Shown here: positions 46,717-55,158 of the stretch, one piece after another | Position numbering within the stretch: position 1 is the first letter of the stretch | Layout: each line of letters begins with the position of its first letter | Assembly (NCBI RefSeq): GCF_030547005.1 | Contig: NZ_JAUOPN010000006.1 | Location: forward strand, 62,001-126,000 | Length of the DNA stretch: 64,000 nucleotides | Direction of reading: 5' to 3' | Origin: Maribacter sp. 1_MG-2023 | Lineage (GTDB): Bacteria > Bacteroidota > Bacteroidia > Flavobacteriales > Flavobacteriaceae | Position numbers and translations under genes: made by a program | Notes under the pieces: generated by a model | The model's input: the letters and a program-made list of their open reading frames with translations, nothing else | The model's database searches: none | Told to the model about the DNA's origin: nothing

Positions 46717-47910
46717 TTAAACAAACTTTTCTAATACCTCTTTCATTTTAGTAGCTCGTTCAACAACCTGTTCATCTGTCCAGCTTAGTTTTACAAGACA
46801 TGAGATGGTTCTACCAATCCACGCATCAGATTTTGAGAAGTCTGATTGTGAATAGTCAGGTAACTGATTCACAACTTCTTGCGGCAACTTACCTAAAGAT
46901 CTTTTATGGGTTAAATGCTCCCATTTTTTGTAGTAATGCCAGTTATTATCAAACCAATAAAAACACGAATCAACACCAGCCTCACCTAAAGCTGTATGTG
47001 CTTTTTTAGCTAATTCTGTAGTTGGCAAAAAGATAGAGATAAACGAAAAATTCTCCACCCCCCCTTTTGGTACTTTTCTAAATGTAATATTAGAAAGCGG
47101 TGATAAGGCATTTCTTAAAACAGTATAATTTTTCTTTTGAATGGATAAGAAATCATCCAATCGCTCAATTTGCGCACAACCCACAGCTGCATGTAATTCT
47201 GATATTCTAAAATTATATCCTAAAAACGGATGTGTTTCCGTTCCGCGATTATTACCTACATGATCATGACCATGATCGGAGTAGTGATCGGCATTTATTT
47301 TATATTGTTCGTTGTTGGTAATGATTGCTCCGCCCTCGCCACAAGTAATGGTTTTTACATAATCGAACGAAAAACAGCCGATATCACCATAACTACCCAA
47401 CGGCTTATCATCATAACTACCTCCTATTGCCTGGCAGGCATCTTCTAACAGCAATAAATTATGTTTATCACAAATAGTCTTCAATGCGCCCAGGTCTGCC
47501 ATAGAACCGCACATATGAACCGGCATGACTACTTTAGTTTTATCGGTAATAGCATTTTCAACTGATTTAGGACTTAAGGTTAAAGTTTCATCAACATCAA
47601 CAAGAATGGGTATGGCACCAATAGCCAAAATAGATTCAAAACTTGCAACAAATGTAAAAGTTGGCATAATCACCTCGTCACCTGCACCAACACCTGCACT
47701 TGCAAGCGCAACCGTTAAAGCAGCAGTACCACTACTTACCAATTGTGCATACTTAGATTCCATGCGTTTAGATAAAGCAGCCTCAAGCTCTAATGCTTTC
47801 CAATGATTATTTCGCATGCCGTCAAAGCCGTAACGCATTAAAACACCTGAATCTAAAACATCTTGAACTTGACTTTTCTCACTCTCTCCAAACAACTCGA
47901 AACCTGGCAT
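46717..47910 (-). CDS. DegT/DnrJ/EryC1/StrS-family aminotransferase
   Basis: A 397-residue fold-type I PLP enzyme of the sugar-aminotransferase family. The PLP lysine is in SFDYVKTITCGEGGAI (residue ~186), the aspartate that holds the pyridine nitrogen is in LLLEDACQAIGGSY, and the N-terminal MPGFELFGESEKSQVQDVLDSG is normal. Members usually aminate nucleotide-linked keto-sugars, but no sugar-nucleotide genes are nearby. It ends 4 bp from the convergent ribBA gene and starts 39 bp after a TSUP permease gene. Confidence 0.9.
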   Translation of the reverse strand: MPGFELFGESEKSQVQDVLDSGVLMRYGFDGMRNNHWKALELEAALSKRMESKYAQLVSSGTAALTVALASAGVGAGDEVIMPTFTFVASFESILAIGAIPILVDVDETLTLSPKSVENAITDKTKVVMPVHMCGSMADLGALKTICDKHNLLLLEDACQAIGGSYDDKPLGSYGDIGCFSFDYVKTITCGEGGAIITNNEQYKINADHYSDHGHDHVGNNRGTETHPFLGYNFRISELHAAVGCAQIERLDDFLSIQKKNYTVLRNALSPLSNITFRKVPKGGVENFSFISIFLPTTELAKKAHTALGEAGVDSCFYWFDNNWHYYKKWEHLTHKRSLGKLPQEVVNQLPDYSQSDFSKSDAWIGRTISCLVKLSWTDEQVVERATKMKEVLEKFV

Positions 47911-47949
47911 GCTATCGTATTTTATATTGTATTACAAATTTTGGTTAAA

Positions 47950-48705
47950 TTATTGGTAAAACCAAAGTTTTACGGCTAGTATCGATACCATAAATATCAA
48001 GAACTTTTTCACGAAGCCATCACCCATATTTACGGACACCCTGCTTGCCACCCACGCACCGCTACCATTACCAATAGCCAGTATTAAACCAATTTTCCAA
48101 TTTACTTGATCGTTCCAGGCAAATACAATCAATGCGGAAACCATATACATAAAAACAACAGCAACTTTGGTCGCATTAGAACGTACTAAGGTCATTCTAT
48201 TTACATAGTGCAAAAATAGTATGATTATAAAGCCAAGTCCCGCATTAATGAATCCGCCATAAATTCCGAAAAAGAAAAATGATATAATACCAAGCCACAA
48301 ATATTTACCGGTAAGCCGCTCTTGAATCTCTTTCATTCCAATTTTAGGTCCGAACGCTACTATTAGTACCACACAAATCATAACAATGGCGAGAATTCTA
48401 TTAAAAAGTGCCCCACTGATATCAACCGCTAATCGAGCTCCGAGAATAGAACCGAAAAAAGCAGCACATCCTAAGTATATGTTAAAAGGGAATGTAGAAA
48501 CGCCTTTACTTTTAAACCCCGCGGTAGCTATAGCAGTTTGAAAAATTACCGCTACCCTATTTGTACCGTTTGCTAATGTAGAAGGTAACCCCAGAAATAT
48601 CAATATAGGTAATGAAAGAAGAGAGCCACCGCCAGCAATTGTATTGATAAAACCAACAACAAAACCAACAAGAATCAATAAAGGGTAGGCGTACCATTCT
48701 TCCAT
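47950..48705 (-). CDS. TSUP-family (TauE/SafE) permease
   Basis: A 251-residue protein with about eight membrane helices. The duplicated family motif appears early (GFVVGFINTIAGGGSLLSLPILIFLGLP) and again as GIYGGFINAGLGFIIIL. TSUP proteins export sulfite, sulfonates or thiosulfate and related anions. It lies between DUF255 and DegT genes on the same strand with short gaps, and may share their transcript. Confidence 0.88.
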   Translation of the reverse strand: MEEWYAYPLLILVGFVVGFINTIAGGGSLLSLPILIFLGLPSTLANGTNRVAVIFQTAIATAGFKSKGVSTFPFNIYLGCAAFFGSILGARLAVDISGALFNRILAIVMICVVLIVAFGPKIGMKEIQERLTGKYLWLGIISFFFFGIYGGFINAGLGFIIILFLHYVNRMTLVRSNATKVAVVFMYMVSALIVFAWNDQVNWKIGLILAIGNGSGAWVASRVSVNMGDGFVKKFLIFMVSILAVKLWFYQ

Positions 48706-48771
48706 ACAAAAAGCGCTATATACTCAAATAAAATAGCAATAAAAGTTATTAAAGATCAACTAATCATACAC

Positions 48772-50898
48772 CTACCTAAACCCTTGGTAACCAAAAGATT
48801 TCATCTGACCAAAAACATCAGAAACTGTTTTCACAGGTAGTTTACAGGTATTATTCTGACATACATAAATAAAGGTTTCGTCTTCATCAAAACGATCTTT
48901 AAAAAGGGAAATATCACTCTCAACAGTAGAGCCGACGATAATTGAATTGACTATGTAGGCTCCACTCATTTCTAACAGAATACTTTTCGCATCGCTACCA
49001 ACAACCACTATTTCATAAAAAGGATATGCTTGTTGCAAAAGCAAAGATCCCCAAGCGCCATAGCTTACAGCATGATTTTCAAAATCACTTGTAATCAATG
49101 CACCCATTACCTCTGCCTTTTTTAAATAATCTGTATTGTATTCTAAATGACCAATTCGTAAAAAATTCTGTGCCATAATAGCATTCGCAGATGGCACCAC
49201 TCCGTCAGAAGTATTAATTATACTTGGCACCAAATCATTAGAAACATTATAATAGAACAACTCAGAATTACTCTTATATTTTTCTGAACCTATATTCATT
49301 AGCTCTTTTGAAGTCTGTAGATACGAGACATCTAAAGTAACTTCGTACAAAGCAAAAGCACTTTTGGCTAGAAAAGCATAATCTTCTAAGAATACCTCTT
49401 TCTGCTTACTATCTTTTGTATAAGAATGTACCAATTGAGCATCTTTATAATTGTACTCCTTTAAATAGTTAAATACAGACACGGCCTCAGTTAAATATTT
49501 TTCATCACCAAAAGCCTTGTACGCTTCTAAAAGTCCGTCAATTAAAAGAGCGTTCCAAGATGTCAAAATTTTAAAATCTTTGGTGGGCTTTTCTCTTTTT
49601 TGTCGTGCTTGATATAAAGTCGATTTCCAATTCTTCTTTTTCTTATCAAAGGCTTCTTCACTCAAATCGAACTCCTTTAAAAATTTATCTTTAGAAATGG
49701 TGTTGTTCAACACATAGTTTCCATCTTCCCAAACCTGACTATCCTCTATATTGAAATACTTAGAGAACAATTCAAAATCTTCACCTAACAACGTCTGCAG
49801 TTCTTCCTTCTTCCAAACATAATAGACTCCTTCTTCCCCGTTAGTATCAGCATCCATCGCGCTAAAATAACCTCCATCTTCATTTCTCATTTCAACCTTC
49901 AAAAACTTAAGGGTTTCCTCCACCTTAGTTTTGTACTCCTTATTTTCAGTCAACTTATAGGCTTTTGAAAGTAAATACACGAGTTGTGCATTATCATACA
50001 ACATCTTTTCAAAATGAGGTACTTTCCATGTATTATCAGTACTGTATCTAAAAAAACCACCATCTACGTGATCATAAATTCCACCATGTATCACTTTATC
50101 CAACGTATTAATAACATGATTTTCAGCTTCGCTATCTTGTTGCAGCACGGCATAATCTAACAACATAGTCAAATTAGCAGGTAGTATAAATTTCTGTTGA
50201 CCCAGGTTACCACCCCATTGTTTGTCCCAAAGAGTAGCCCATTCCGTAATTCCGTTTACAAACTTATCTGGTGTAATGGCATTTGCCAATTGTTTTGCTG
50301 GCTGATCATAAACCTCTTGAACGCCATCTGCCAACATGGTGGCATACTCCGTCATTTTCTCAGGGTTCTTTTTATATTCAGAACTGAATTTGATTAGAAT
50401 ATTCTTCCATTCTTCTTTCTCAAAATATGTACCCAAAAATACCGGACTCCCATTAGGCATAATAATAGCGTTCATAGGCCAACCACCCGTTCCGTTTACC
50501 AATTGCAATGCAGTTTGGTAGACCATATCAAGATCTGGCCGTTCTTCTCGGTCTACCTTAACACTAACAAACTTATCGTTCATCAGTTTGGCTACTTCGG
50601 TATCTTCAAAAGATTCCTCTTCCATAACATGGCACCAGTGGCAGGTAGAATACCCCACACTTAAAACCACTAGTTTATTTTCATCGGATGCTTTTTTAAA
50701 AACATCGTCTGACCAAGCGTTCCAATCTACAGGGTTATGTGCATGTTGTAATAAGTACGGACTGGTTTCATGTATAAGATCATTGGTGAATTCATGACTG
50801 TCAATTGCTGCATCATTACTTATATTCTTATTTTGATTTTTACAAGAACTTAAAATAAGCACACCAATAAAAACAAAAAACAAGCTATTAAATTTCAT
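48772..50898 (-). CDS. Lipoprotein with DUF255 thioredoxin domain (YyaL/SPATA20-like)
   Basis: A 708-residue protein with a lipobox (LILSSC, Cys19), so it is anchored in an envelope membrane. The DUF255 thioredoxin-like domain has Cys86 and Cys89 in [16 protein letters not shown], followed by [11 protein letters not shown]. The rest is an (alpha/alpha)6 barrel similar to glycoside hydrolases/epimerases, with [17 protein letters not shown] and [12 protein letters not shown]. Most homologues are soluble, so the lipoprotein signal is notable though common in Flavobacteriia. Function unknown. Confidence 0.9.
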   Translation of the reverse strand: MKFNSLFFVFIGVLILSSCKNQNKNISNDAAIDSHEFTNDLIHETSPYLLQHAHNPVDWNAWSDDVFKKASDENKLVVLSVGYSTCHWCHVMEEESFEDTEVAKLMNDKFVSVKVDREERPDLDMVYQTALQLVNGTGGWPMNAIIMPNGSPVFLGTYFEKEEWKNILIKFSSEYKKNPEKMTEYATMLADGVQEVYDQPAKQLANAITPDKFVNGITEWATLWDKQWGGNLGQQKFILPANLTMLLDYAVLQQDSEAENHVINTLDKVIHGGIYDHVDGGFFRYSTDNTWKVPHFEKMLYDNAQLVYLLSKAYKLTENKEYKTKVEETLKFLKVEMRNEDGGYFSAMDADTNGEEGVYYVWKKEELQTLLGEDFELFSKYFNIEDSQVWEDGNYVLNNTISKDKFLKEFDLSEEAFDKKKKNWKSTLYQARQKREKPTKDFKILTSWNALLIDGLLEAYKAFGDEKYLTEAVSVFNYLKEYNYKDAQLVHSYTKDSKQKEVFLEDYAFLAKSAFALYEVTLDVSYLQTSKELMNIGSEKYKSNSELFYYNVSNDLVPSIINTSDGVVPSANAIMAQNFLRIGHLEYNTDYLKKAEVMGALITSDFENHAVSYGAWGSLLLQQAYPFYEIVVVGSDAKSILLEMSGAYIVNSIIVGSTVESDISLFKDRFDEDETFIYVCQNNTCKLPVKTVSDVFGQMKSFGYQGFR

Positions 50899-50917
50899 AA
50901 GTCTAAAATCTGAATAT

Positions 50918-50925
50918 CAAAGATA
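50918..50925 (-). promoter_or_regulatory. Candidate -7 element for the DUF255-TSUP-DegT group
   Basis: The minus strand reads TATCTTTG, 20 bp upstream of the DUF255 start at 50898. No -33 match is present. Confidence 0.45.
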
Positions 50926-50954
50926 TATTTAATTTTTACGAATTACCGAAGAGA

Positions 50955-50962
50955 TATATTTG
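50955..50962 (+). promoter_or_regulatory. Candidate -7 element for the aspartoacylase-family gene
   Basis: TATATTTG matches TAnnTTTG but lies ~170 bp from the ATG at 51131, implying a long leader. The remaining spacer shows nothing else. Confidence 0.35.
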
Positions 50963-51130
50963 AACAAAATTTAAACTGAAAAATAAGCAATACTATCTCA
51001 TACATAAGTCATTCTAGAAAATAACTTTTTGAATACTATATACATGATTAAACACTAATTTTACCGATTAGAATATACCAAACTGAAACCTTTTAGGTTA
51101 TAGTAGAAATCTTAATGTAGGCAATACAAG

Positions 51131-52102
51131 ATGTTTAATAAAAAATATACACTTTTAGGAGAAACCATTCAGAAAGGCAAAGGTGCCCAATTGAATTTAG
51201 ATATCGCAAAACTACATACCAGAACCAAAATTGAAGTGCCGGTAATTGTACAGCGCGGTAAAAAAGATGGTCCTACCCTACTCATTACAGGTGGTATTCA
51301 CGGTAATGAAATTAACGGTGTAGAAATAGTTAGACAAATTGTTTCCAAAAAGTTCAACCGTCCAGAATGCGGTATGGTTATTTGTATTCCGGTGGTAAAC
51401 ATATTCGGATTCCTGAACCAGGCACGTCAATTTCCTGACGGTCGAGATTTAAACAGAGTTTTTCCTGGTACCTTAAGAGGATCATTAGCAAGCCGCTTTG
51501 CCTATCATTTAGTGAAAGACATTGCGCCGGTTATAGATTACTGTATAGATTACCATACAGGCGCTGATAGTCGTTTTAACGCTCCACAAATTAGAATTGA
51601 TAGTGATGATGTTGACGGGTTAGCGTTAGCTAAAGTATTCGGTGCAGAATTCATTGTAAAATCTGCCGGAAGAGAAAAATCGTTTCGAGAAACATTGCAT
51701 CAACTTGATAAAAAGGTACTGTTATACGAAGGCGGAAAATCGCTTCATATTGATAGTGAAATAACCGATACTGGTATTGTTGGCGCACTGCGGATGATGC
51801 ATCATCTAGGTATGCGAAATTTCGAAGAAGAACTTTCTCATTATGCATTAAAAGAAACCGTTCCTAAATTGGTTCATGCCTCTAAATGGGTTCGAGCAAA
51901 ACATTCGGGTATGTTTCACCCAACAATCAAAATCGGACAAGCAGTAAAAAAAGGAGAAGAAATAGGAAGCATTTCTGGCCCGTTCGGTTATTTTGAAAAG
52001 AAAATAAAAGCAAAAGAAACCGGATATGTAATTTGCATTAACGAATCTCCGATTGTGAATCAAGGTGATGCAATTTTTCACATTGCTTACGATATTGAAT
52101 AG
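51131..52102 (+). CDS. Succinylglutamate desuccinylase/aspartoacylase family metallopeptidase
   Basis: A 323-residue zinc hydrolase of the AstE/AspA (M14-like) family. The zinc ligands are in TGGIHGNEINGVE (His and Glu, residues ~57-60) and in DYCIDYHTGAD. NQARQFPDGRDLNRVFPG is the substrate-binding stretch. The C-terminal ~80 residues form the barrel/lipoyl-like domain (GQAVKKGEEIGSISGPFG). Homologues in this group often sit next to rimK-like ligases, but none is present here. The exact acyl or amino substrate is unknown. Confidence 0.88.
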   Translation: MFNKKYTLLGETIQKGKGAQLNLDIAKLHTRTKIEVPVIVQRGKKDGPTLLITGGIHGNEINGVEIVRQIVSKKFNRPECGMVICIPVVNIFGFLNQARQFPDGRDLNRVFPGTLRGSLASRFAYHLVKDIAPVIDYCIDYHTGADSRFNAPQIRIDSDDVDGLALAKVFGAEFIVKSAGREKSFRETLHQLDKKVLLYEGGKSLHIDSEITDTGIVGALRMMHHLGMRNFEEELSHYALKETVPKLVHASKWVRAKHSGMFHPTIKIGQAVKKGEEIGSISGPFGYFEKKIKAKETGYVICINESPIVNQGDAIFHIAYDIE

Positions 52103-52435
52103 ACATCAAACGCTTTTTGAATTTTCAAAAACCAAAGACTTAAAAGTTAAAGATCATCTGTAATTAAAATCTGCTATCTTACTGACTGAAGGATCATTAA
52201 CCGCTCAACAAAAACCTGGGCTACTAGCTCAAAAATTGAGGTAACTAAAGATAAAACATCACCATTTTTCAACTAAAGAAAGACCATAATTTACAGATTT
52301 TTTAATCGGTAATCGCCATTTTCAAAAAATCACTTTCAGACACGTTATTTATCAAATTTTCAGCACTTTACAACAAAATAAAAGCACTTTTTAATACATT
52401 AAATTGCATAATTTAAAGTTAAAGATCCTCTCAAG
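52103..52435. other. Non-coding spacer before the fur-like gene
   Basis: An AT-rich stretch with no convincing open frame. A 13-bp direct repeat (aaagttaaagatc) occurs at 52143-52155 and 52415-52427, each inside a ~35-bp imperfect similarity. Nothing else is recognised. Confidence 0.5.
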
Positions 52436-52501
52436 TTGAAATCTTTTAAAACATTGATTACATTAGTGTTAAGCGTATTTTTAAACTCCGTTTTTGCATG
52501 A
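52436..52501 (+). CDS. Possible 21-codon signal-peptide-like leader ORF overlapping the fur-like start
   Basis: A TTG-initiated frame encodes a short peptide with two lysines, a hydrophobic core and an alanine end (KSFKTLITLVL then SVFLNSVFA), which looks exactly like a secretory signal. Its TGA stop overlaps the ATG of the Fur-family gene (ATGA), so it may couple translation. It could equally be the leftover 5' end of a deleted secreted-protein gene. There is no ATG and no strong ribosome-binding site, so confidence is low. Confidence 0.3.
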   Translation: MKSFKTLITLVLSVFLNSVFA

Positions 52502-52914
52502 CTGAAATAGAAAAAACATTAGATAATAAAAGTGTGCGCCCCACTGCTATGCGTATACTTATTTACAAATTCATGGCAGGCAAACAAAATGCCGTAGCAC
52601 TTACCGATATTGAAAACGCTTTCGAAAAAGCGGAGCGTACAACGTTGTATAGAACTTTAAAAACATTTGAAGAAAAAGGCATTGTTCATCAGATAGATGA
52701 TGGTACAAATATTTCCAAATTCGCACTATGTGAGCCCGGTTGTAATTGTGAGATTGATCAAGACTTACACCTGCATTTTCACTGTGGACAATGTGACAAA
52801 ACCGTTTGCTTAACCGAACATAAAATTCCGCATATCAATTTACCCGCAGGCTATATTGCCGAAGATGCCAATTTGGTTATTAAAGGTATATGCGATTCGT
52901 GTAGCGACCATTAA
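52498..52914 (+). CDS. Fur-family metal-responsive repressor (Fur/Zur type)
   Basis: A 138-residue protein with an N-terminal winged helix (LTDIENAFEKAERTTLYRTLKTFEEKG) and a C-terminal metal-binding dimer domain. The conserved HLHFHCGQCDKTVCL and a final CDSCSDH give the two CxxC structural zinc pairs. CEPGCNCEIDQ adds extra cysteines. Because it lies 44 bp before a Zn/Cd/Pb-type P-ATPase, it more likely senses zinc or a related metal than iron, but Fur versus Zur cannot be decided from sequence. Confidence 0.92.
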   Translation: MTEIEKTLDNKSVRPTAMRILIYKFMAGKQNAVALTDIENAFEKAERTTLYRTLKTFEEKGIVHQIDDGTNISKFALCEPGCNCEIDQDLHLHFHCGQCDKTVCLTEHKIPHINLPAGYIAEDANLVIKGICDSCSDH

Positions 52915-52958
52915 ATGCACTTCTGTTGCACGATCTCTTTTCAGACCTTGCAGGCATT

Positions 52959-54926
52959 ATGAAAAAGAAGAAAATAGATTTACAGTCACTTACACAACCC
53001 CAAAGTTCATGTGGTCATTGCTGTGGTGACGAATATACGCACGAAGCACCACAACATACATCAAACTTTAAAATATATCTACCAGCAATTATCAGTTTTA
53101 TCATACTGGTTATTGGTATGATGTTAGATTATTTTAAGGCATTACCATTCTTTAAAGGTTACGTACGATTGGCATGGTACATTATCGCATACATTCCCGT
53201 TGGCTTACCCGTATTAAAAGAAGGATGGAAAAGCATTAAAAAAGGGAATTTCTTTACCGAATTCTTTTTAATGGGTGTTGCTACTATCGGGGCTTTTGGT
53301 ATTGGCGAATATCCAGAAGGTGTTGCAGTAATGGTGTTCTACGCAGTGGGTGAACTTTTTCAAAGTGCTGCGGTTAAGCGCGCTAAAGGCAACATTAAAG
53401 CTTTACTTGATCTACAACCAGATCAAGCCTTGGTTTTCCGTAATCATCAATTTATTTCTATATCTCCAGAAGAGGTTAATGTGGGAGAAAAAATACAAGT
53501 TAGAGTTGGCGAGAAAGTCCCGTTAGATGGTATATTACTCTCGGAAAAGGGATCATTCAATACCGCAGCCTTAACAGGAGAAAGCAAACCTGATGCCCTT
53601 AAAAAAGGAGATGCCATATACGGCGGAAGCATCAATTTAGACGGAGTAATTGAAATTGAAACCACAAAGGTTTTCAAAGACAGTTCTATTGCTCGTATTC
53701 TAGATATGGTACAAAACGCCACCGCTAGAAAATCAAAGACAGAACTCTTTATTAGAAAATTCGCAAAAATTTACACCCCAATTGTCACCTACCTAGCTAT
53801 TGCACTAACCTTTCTACCTTACTTTTTTGTCGAGAATTATGTTTTTCAAGATTGGCTGTATCGTGCATTAATATTCTTGGTTATTTCTTGTCCGTGTGCG
53901 TTGGTAATTTCTATTCCGTTAGGGTATTTTGGCGGATTAGGAGCAGCTTCACGTAACGGAATTCTATTTAAAGGCGCATCTTTTTTAGACACCATGACCA
54001 AAGTGAATACGGTGGTAATGGACAAAACAGGCACTATAACAAAAGGTGTTTTTAAGATCAAGGATCTTATTAAAGATCAGATCTTTACCGAAGACGAATT
54101 CATGAAGTACTTGATCGCCATTGAAGAACAATCTACACACCCTATTGCAAAGGCAATTTTGGAATACAAGGCAGGCGGAGACAAGTTTAAAGCTACGGAT
54201 GTTATCGAAATTGCCGGTAAGGGATTACGAGGAACAATTAACCAAAAATCGGTCTTGGTCGGTAATAAGGCGTTGATGATCGCGAACCAAATTGAAGTGC
54301 CCGCAGCAATTGATAACATTGTAGAATCTATCGTAATGATGGCGATAGATGGAAAATTTACAGGTTATGTGACCGTAGCTGACGAATTAAAAGATGATGC
54401 ATTCGAAGCCATTGCCAATATGCGTAAAGCAGGTATTAATAAAATTATCATGCTTTCTGGAGATAAGGATTCCATTACCCAACAAGTGGCGAAAGAATTA
54501 GGAATTGACTGGGCAAAAGGCGGATTATTACCTGAAGAAAAACTAGAAGAAGTAGAGAAACTTAAAAAACAATCGAATACCAAAATTGCTTTTGTAGGCG
54601 ACGGAATTAACGATGCTCCTGTTCTTGCTATTAGTGATGTAGGCATTGCTATGGGCGGACTTGGTAGTGACGTCGCCATTGAAACTGCCGATGTTATTAT
54701 ACAAAACGATCAGCCTTCTAAGATTGCTACCACAATCAAAATCGGGAATTCTACACGAAAAATTGTATGGCAAAATATTGCCCTAGCTTTCGGAGTAAAA
54801 TTTATTGTTTTAGCTATGGGTGCCGGCGGATTAGCTACTATGTGGGAAGCTGTTTTTGCCGATGTTGGTGTTGCGCTTTTAGCAATTTTGAATGCAGTGC
54901 GATTGCAGAGGATGCAATGGAAATAA
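52959..54926 (+). CDS. Heavy-metal P1B-type ATPase (Zn2+/Cd2+/Pb2+ group)
   Basis: A membrane metal-export ATPase. A TTG start at 52926 is possible, but the ATG at 52959 gives a better N-terminus and ~655 residues. Motifs: SCPCALVISIPLG (metal-site CPC), DKTGT (phosphorylation), STHPIAKAI (HP motif), VGDGINDAPVLAISDVGIAMG (hinge), and AVFADVGVALLAILNAVRL (helix 8 aspartate of the Zn/Cd/Pb subgroup). The N-terminus has no classic heavy-metal-associated domain, only a short SSCGHCCGDE stretch followed by histidines. It is paired with a Fur-type regulator 44 bp upstream. Confidence 0.93.
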   Translation: MKKKKIDLQSLTQPQSSCGHCCGDEYTHEAPQHTSNFKIYLPAIISFIILVIGMMLDYFKALPFFKGYVRLAWYIIAYIPVGLPVLKEGWKSIKKGNFFTEFFLMGVATIGAFGIGEYPEGVAVMVFYAVGELFQSAAVKRAKGNIKALLDLQPDQALVFRNHQFISISPEEVNVGEKIQVRVGEKVPLDGILLSEKGSFNTAALTGESKPDALKKGDAIYGGSINLDGVIEIETTKVFKDSSIARILDMVQNATARKSKTELFIRKFAKIYTPIVTYLAIALTFLPYFFVENYVFQDWLYRALIFLVISCPCALVISIPLGYFGGLGAASRNGILFKGASFLDTMTKVNTVVMDKTGTITKGVFKIKDLIKDQIFTEDEFMKYLIAIEEQSTHPIAKAILEYKAGGDKFKATDVIEIAGKGLRGTINQKSVLVGNKALMIANQIEVPAAIDNIVESIVMMAIDGKFTGYVTVADELKDDAFEAIANMRKAGINKIIMLSGDKDSITQQVAKELGIDWAKGGLLPEEKLEEVEKLKKQSNTKIAFVGDGINDAPVLAISDVGIAMGGLGSDVAIETADVIIQNDQPSKIATTIKIGNSTRKIVWQNIALAFGVKFIVLAMGAGGLATMWEAVFADVGVALLAILNAVRLQRMQWK

Positions 54927-54931
54927 CCATC

Positions 54932-55034
54932 ATTACGAACGTAGTGAAGTAATCTGTTTATTGGTAGCCGAGAACTCACTTGGTGTAGAAATTCGGCAGA
55001 TTGCTTCGTTGCGAAAAAGCTCCTCGCAAAGACG
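54932..55034. repeat. Palindromic intergenic repeat, copy A (~103 bp)
   Basis: The copy starts 'attacgaac', then 'gaagtaatctgttta', has an internal arm pair (agccga / attcggcagattgcttc), and ends 'gctcctcgcaaagacg'. It shares this plan with copies B and C. It follows the P-ATPase stop directly. The left 'gaagtaatct' and right 'agattgcttc' are inverted copies, so it can fold into a long hairpin. Confidence 0.85.
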
Positions 55035-55056
55035 ACTTCAGTTTAAACCCAACGTG

Positions 55057-55158
55057 ATTACGAACACAGTGAAGTAATCTATCTACTGCCGACCTAAAAC
55101 TAAATTGGCTCAGAAATTCAACAGATTGCTTCGTCGCAAAAAGCTCCTCGCAATTCGT
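55057..55158. repeat. Palindromic intergenic repeat, copy B (~102 bp)
   Basis: A direct-orientation copy of the same element, 22 bp after copy A. It runs from 'attacgaac' through 'agattgcttcgtcgc' to 'gctcctcgcaattcg' and ends at the stop codon of the PepSY-flavodoxin gene. The two adjacent copies make a tandem pair. Confidence 0.85.

Noticed and set aside
54767-55077. Short rightward frames over the end of the P-ATPase gene and repeats A/B
   Set aside because: They come from the palindromic repeats and the out-of-frame P-ATPase end; the translated text is cysteine/arginine noise.
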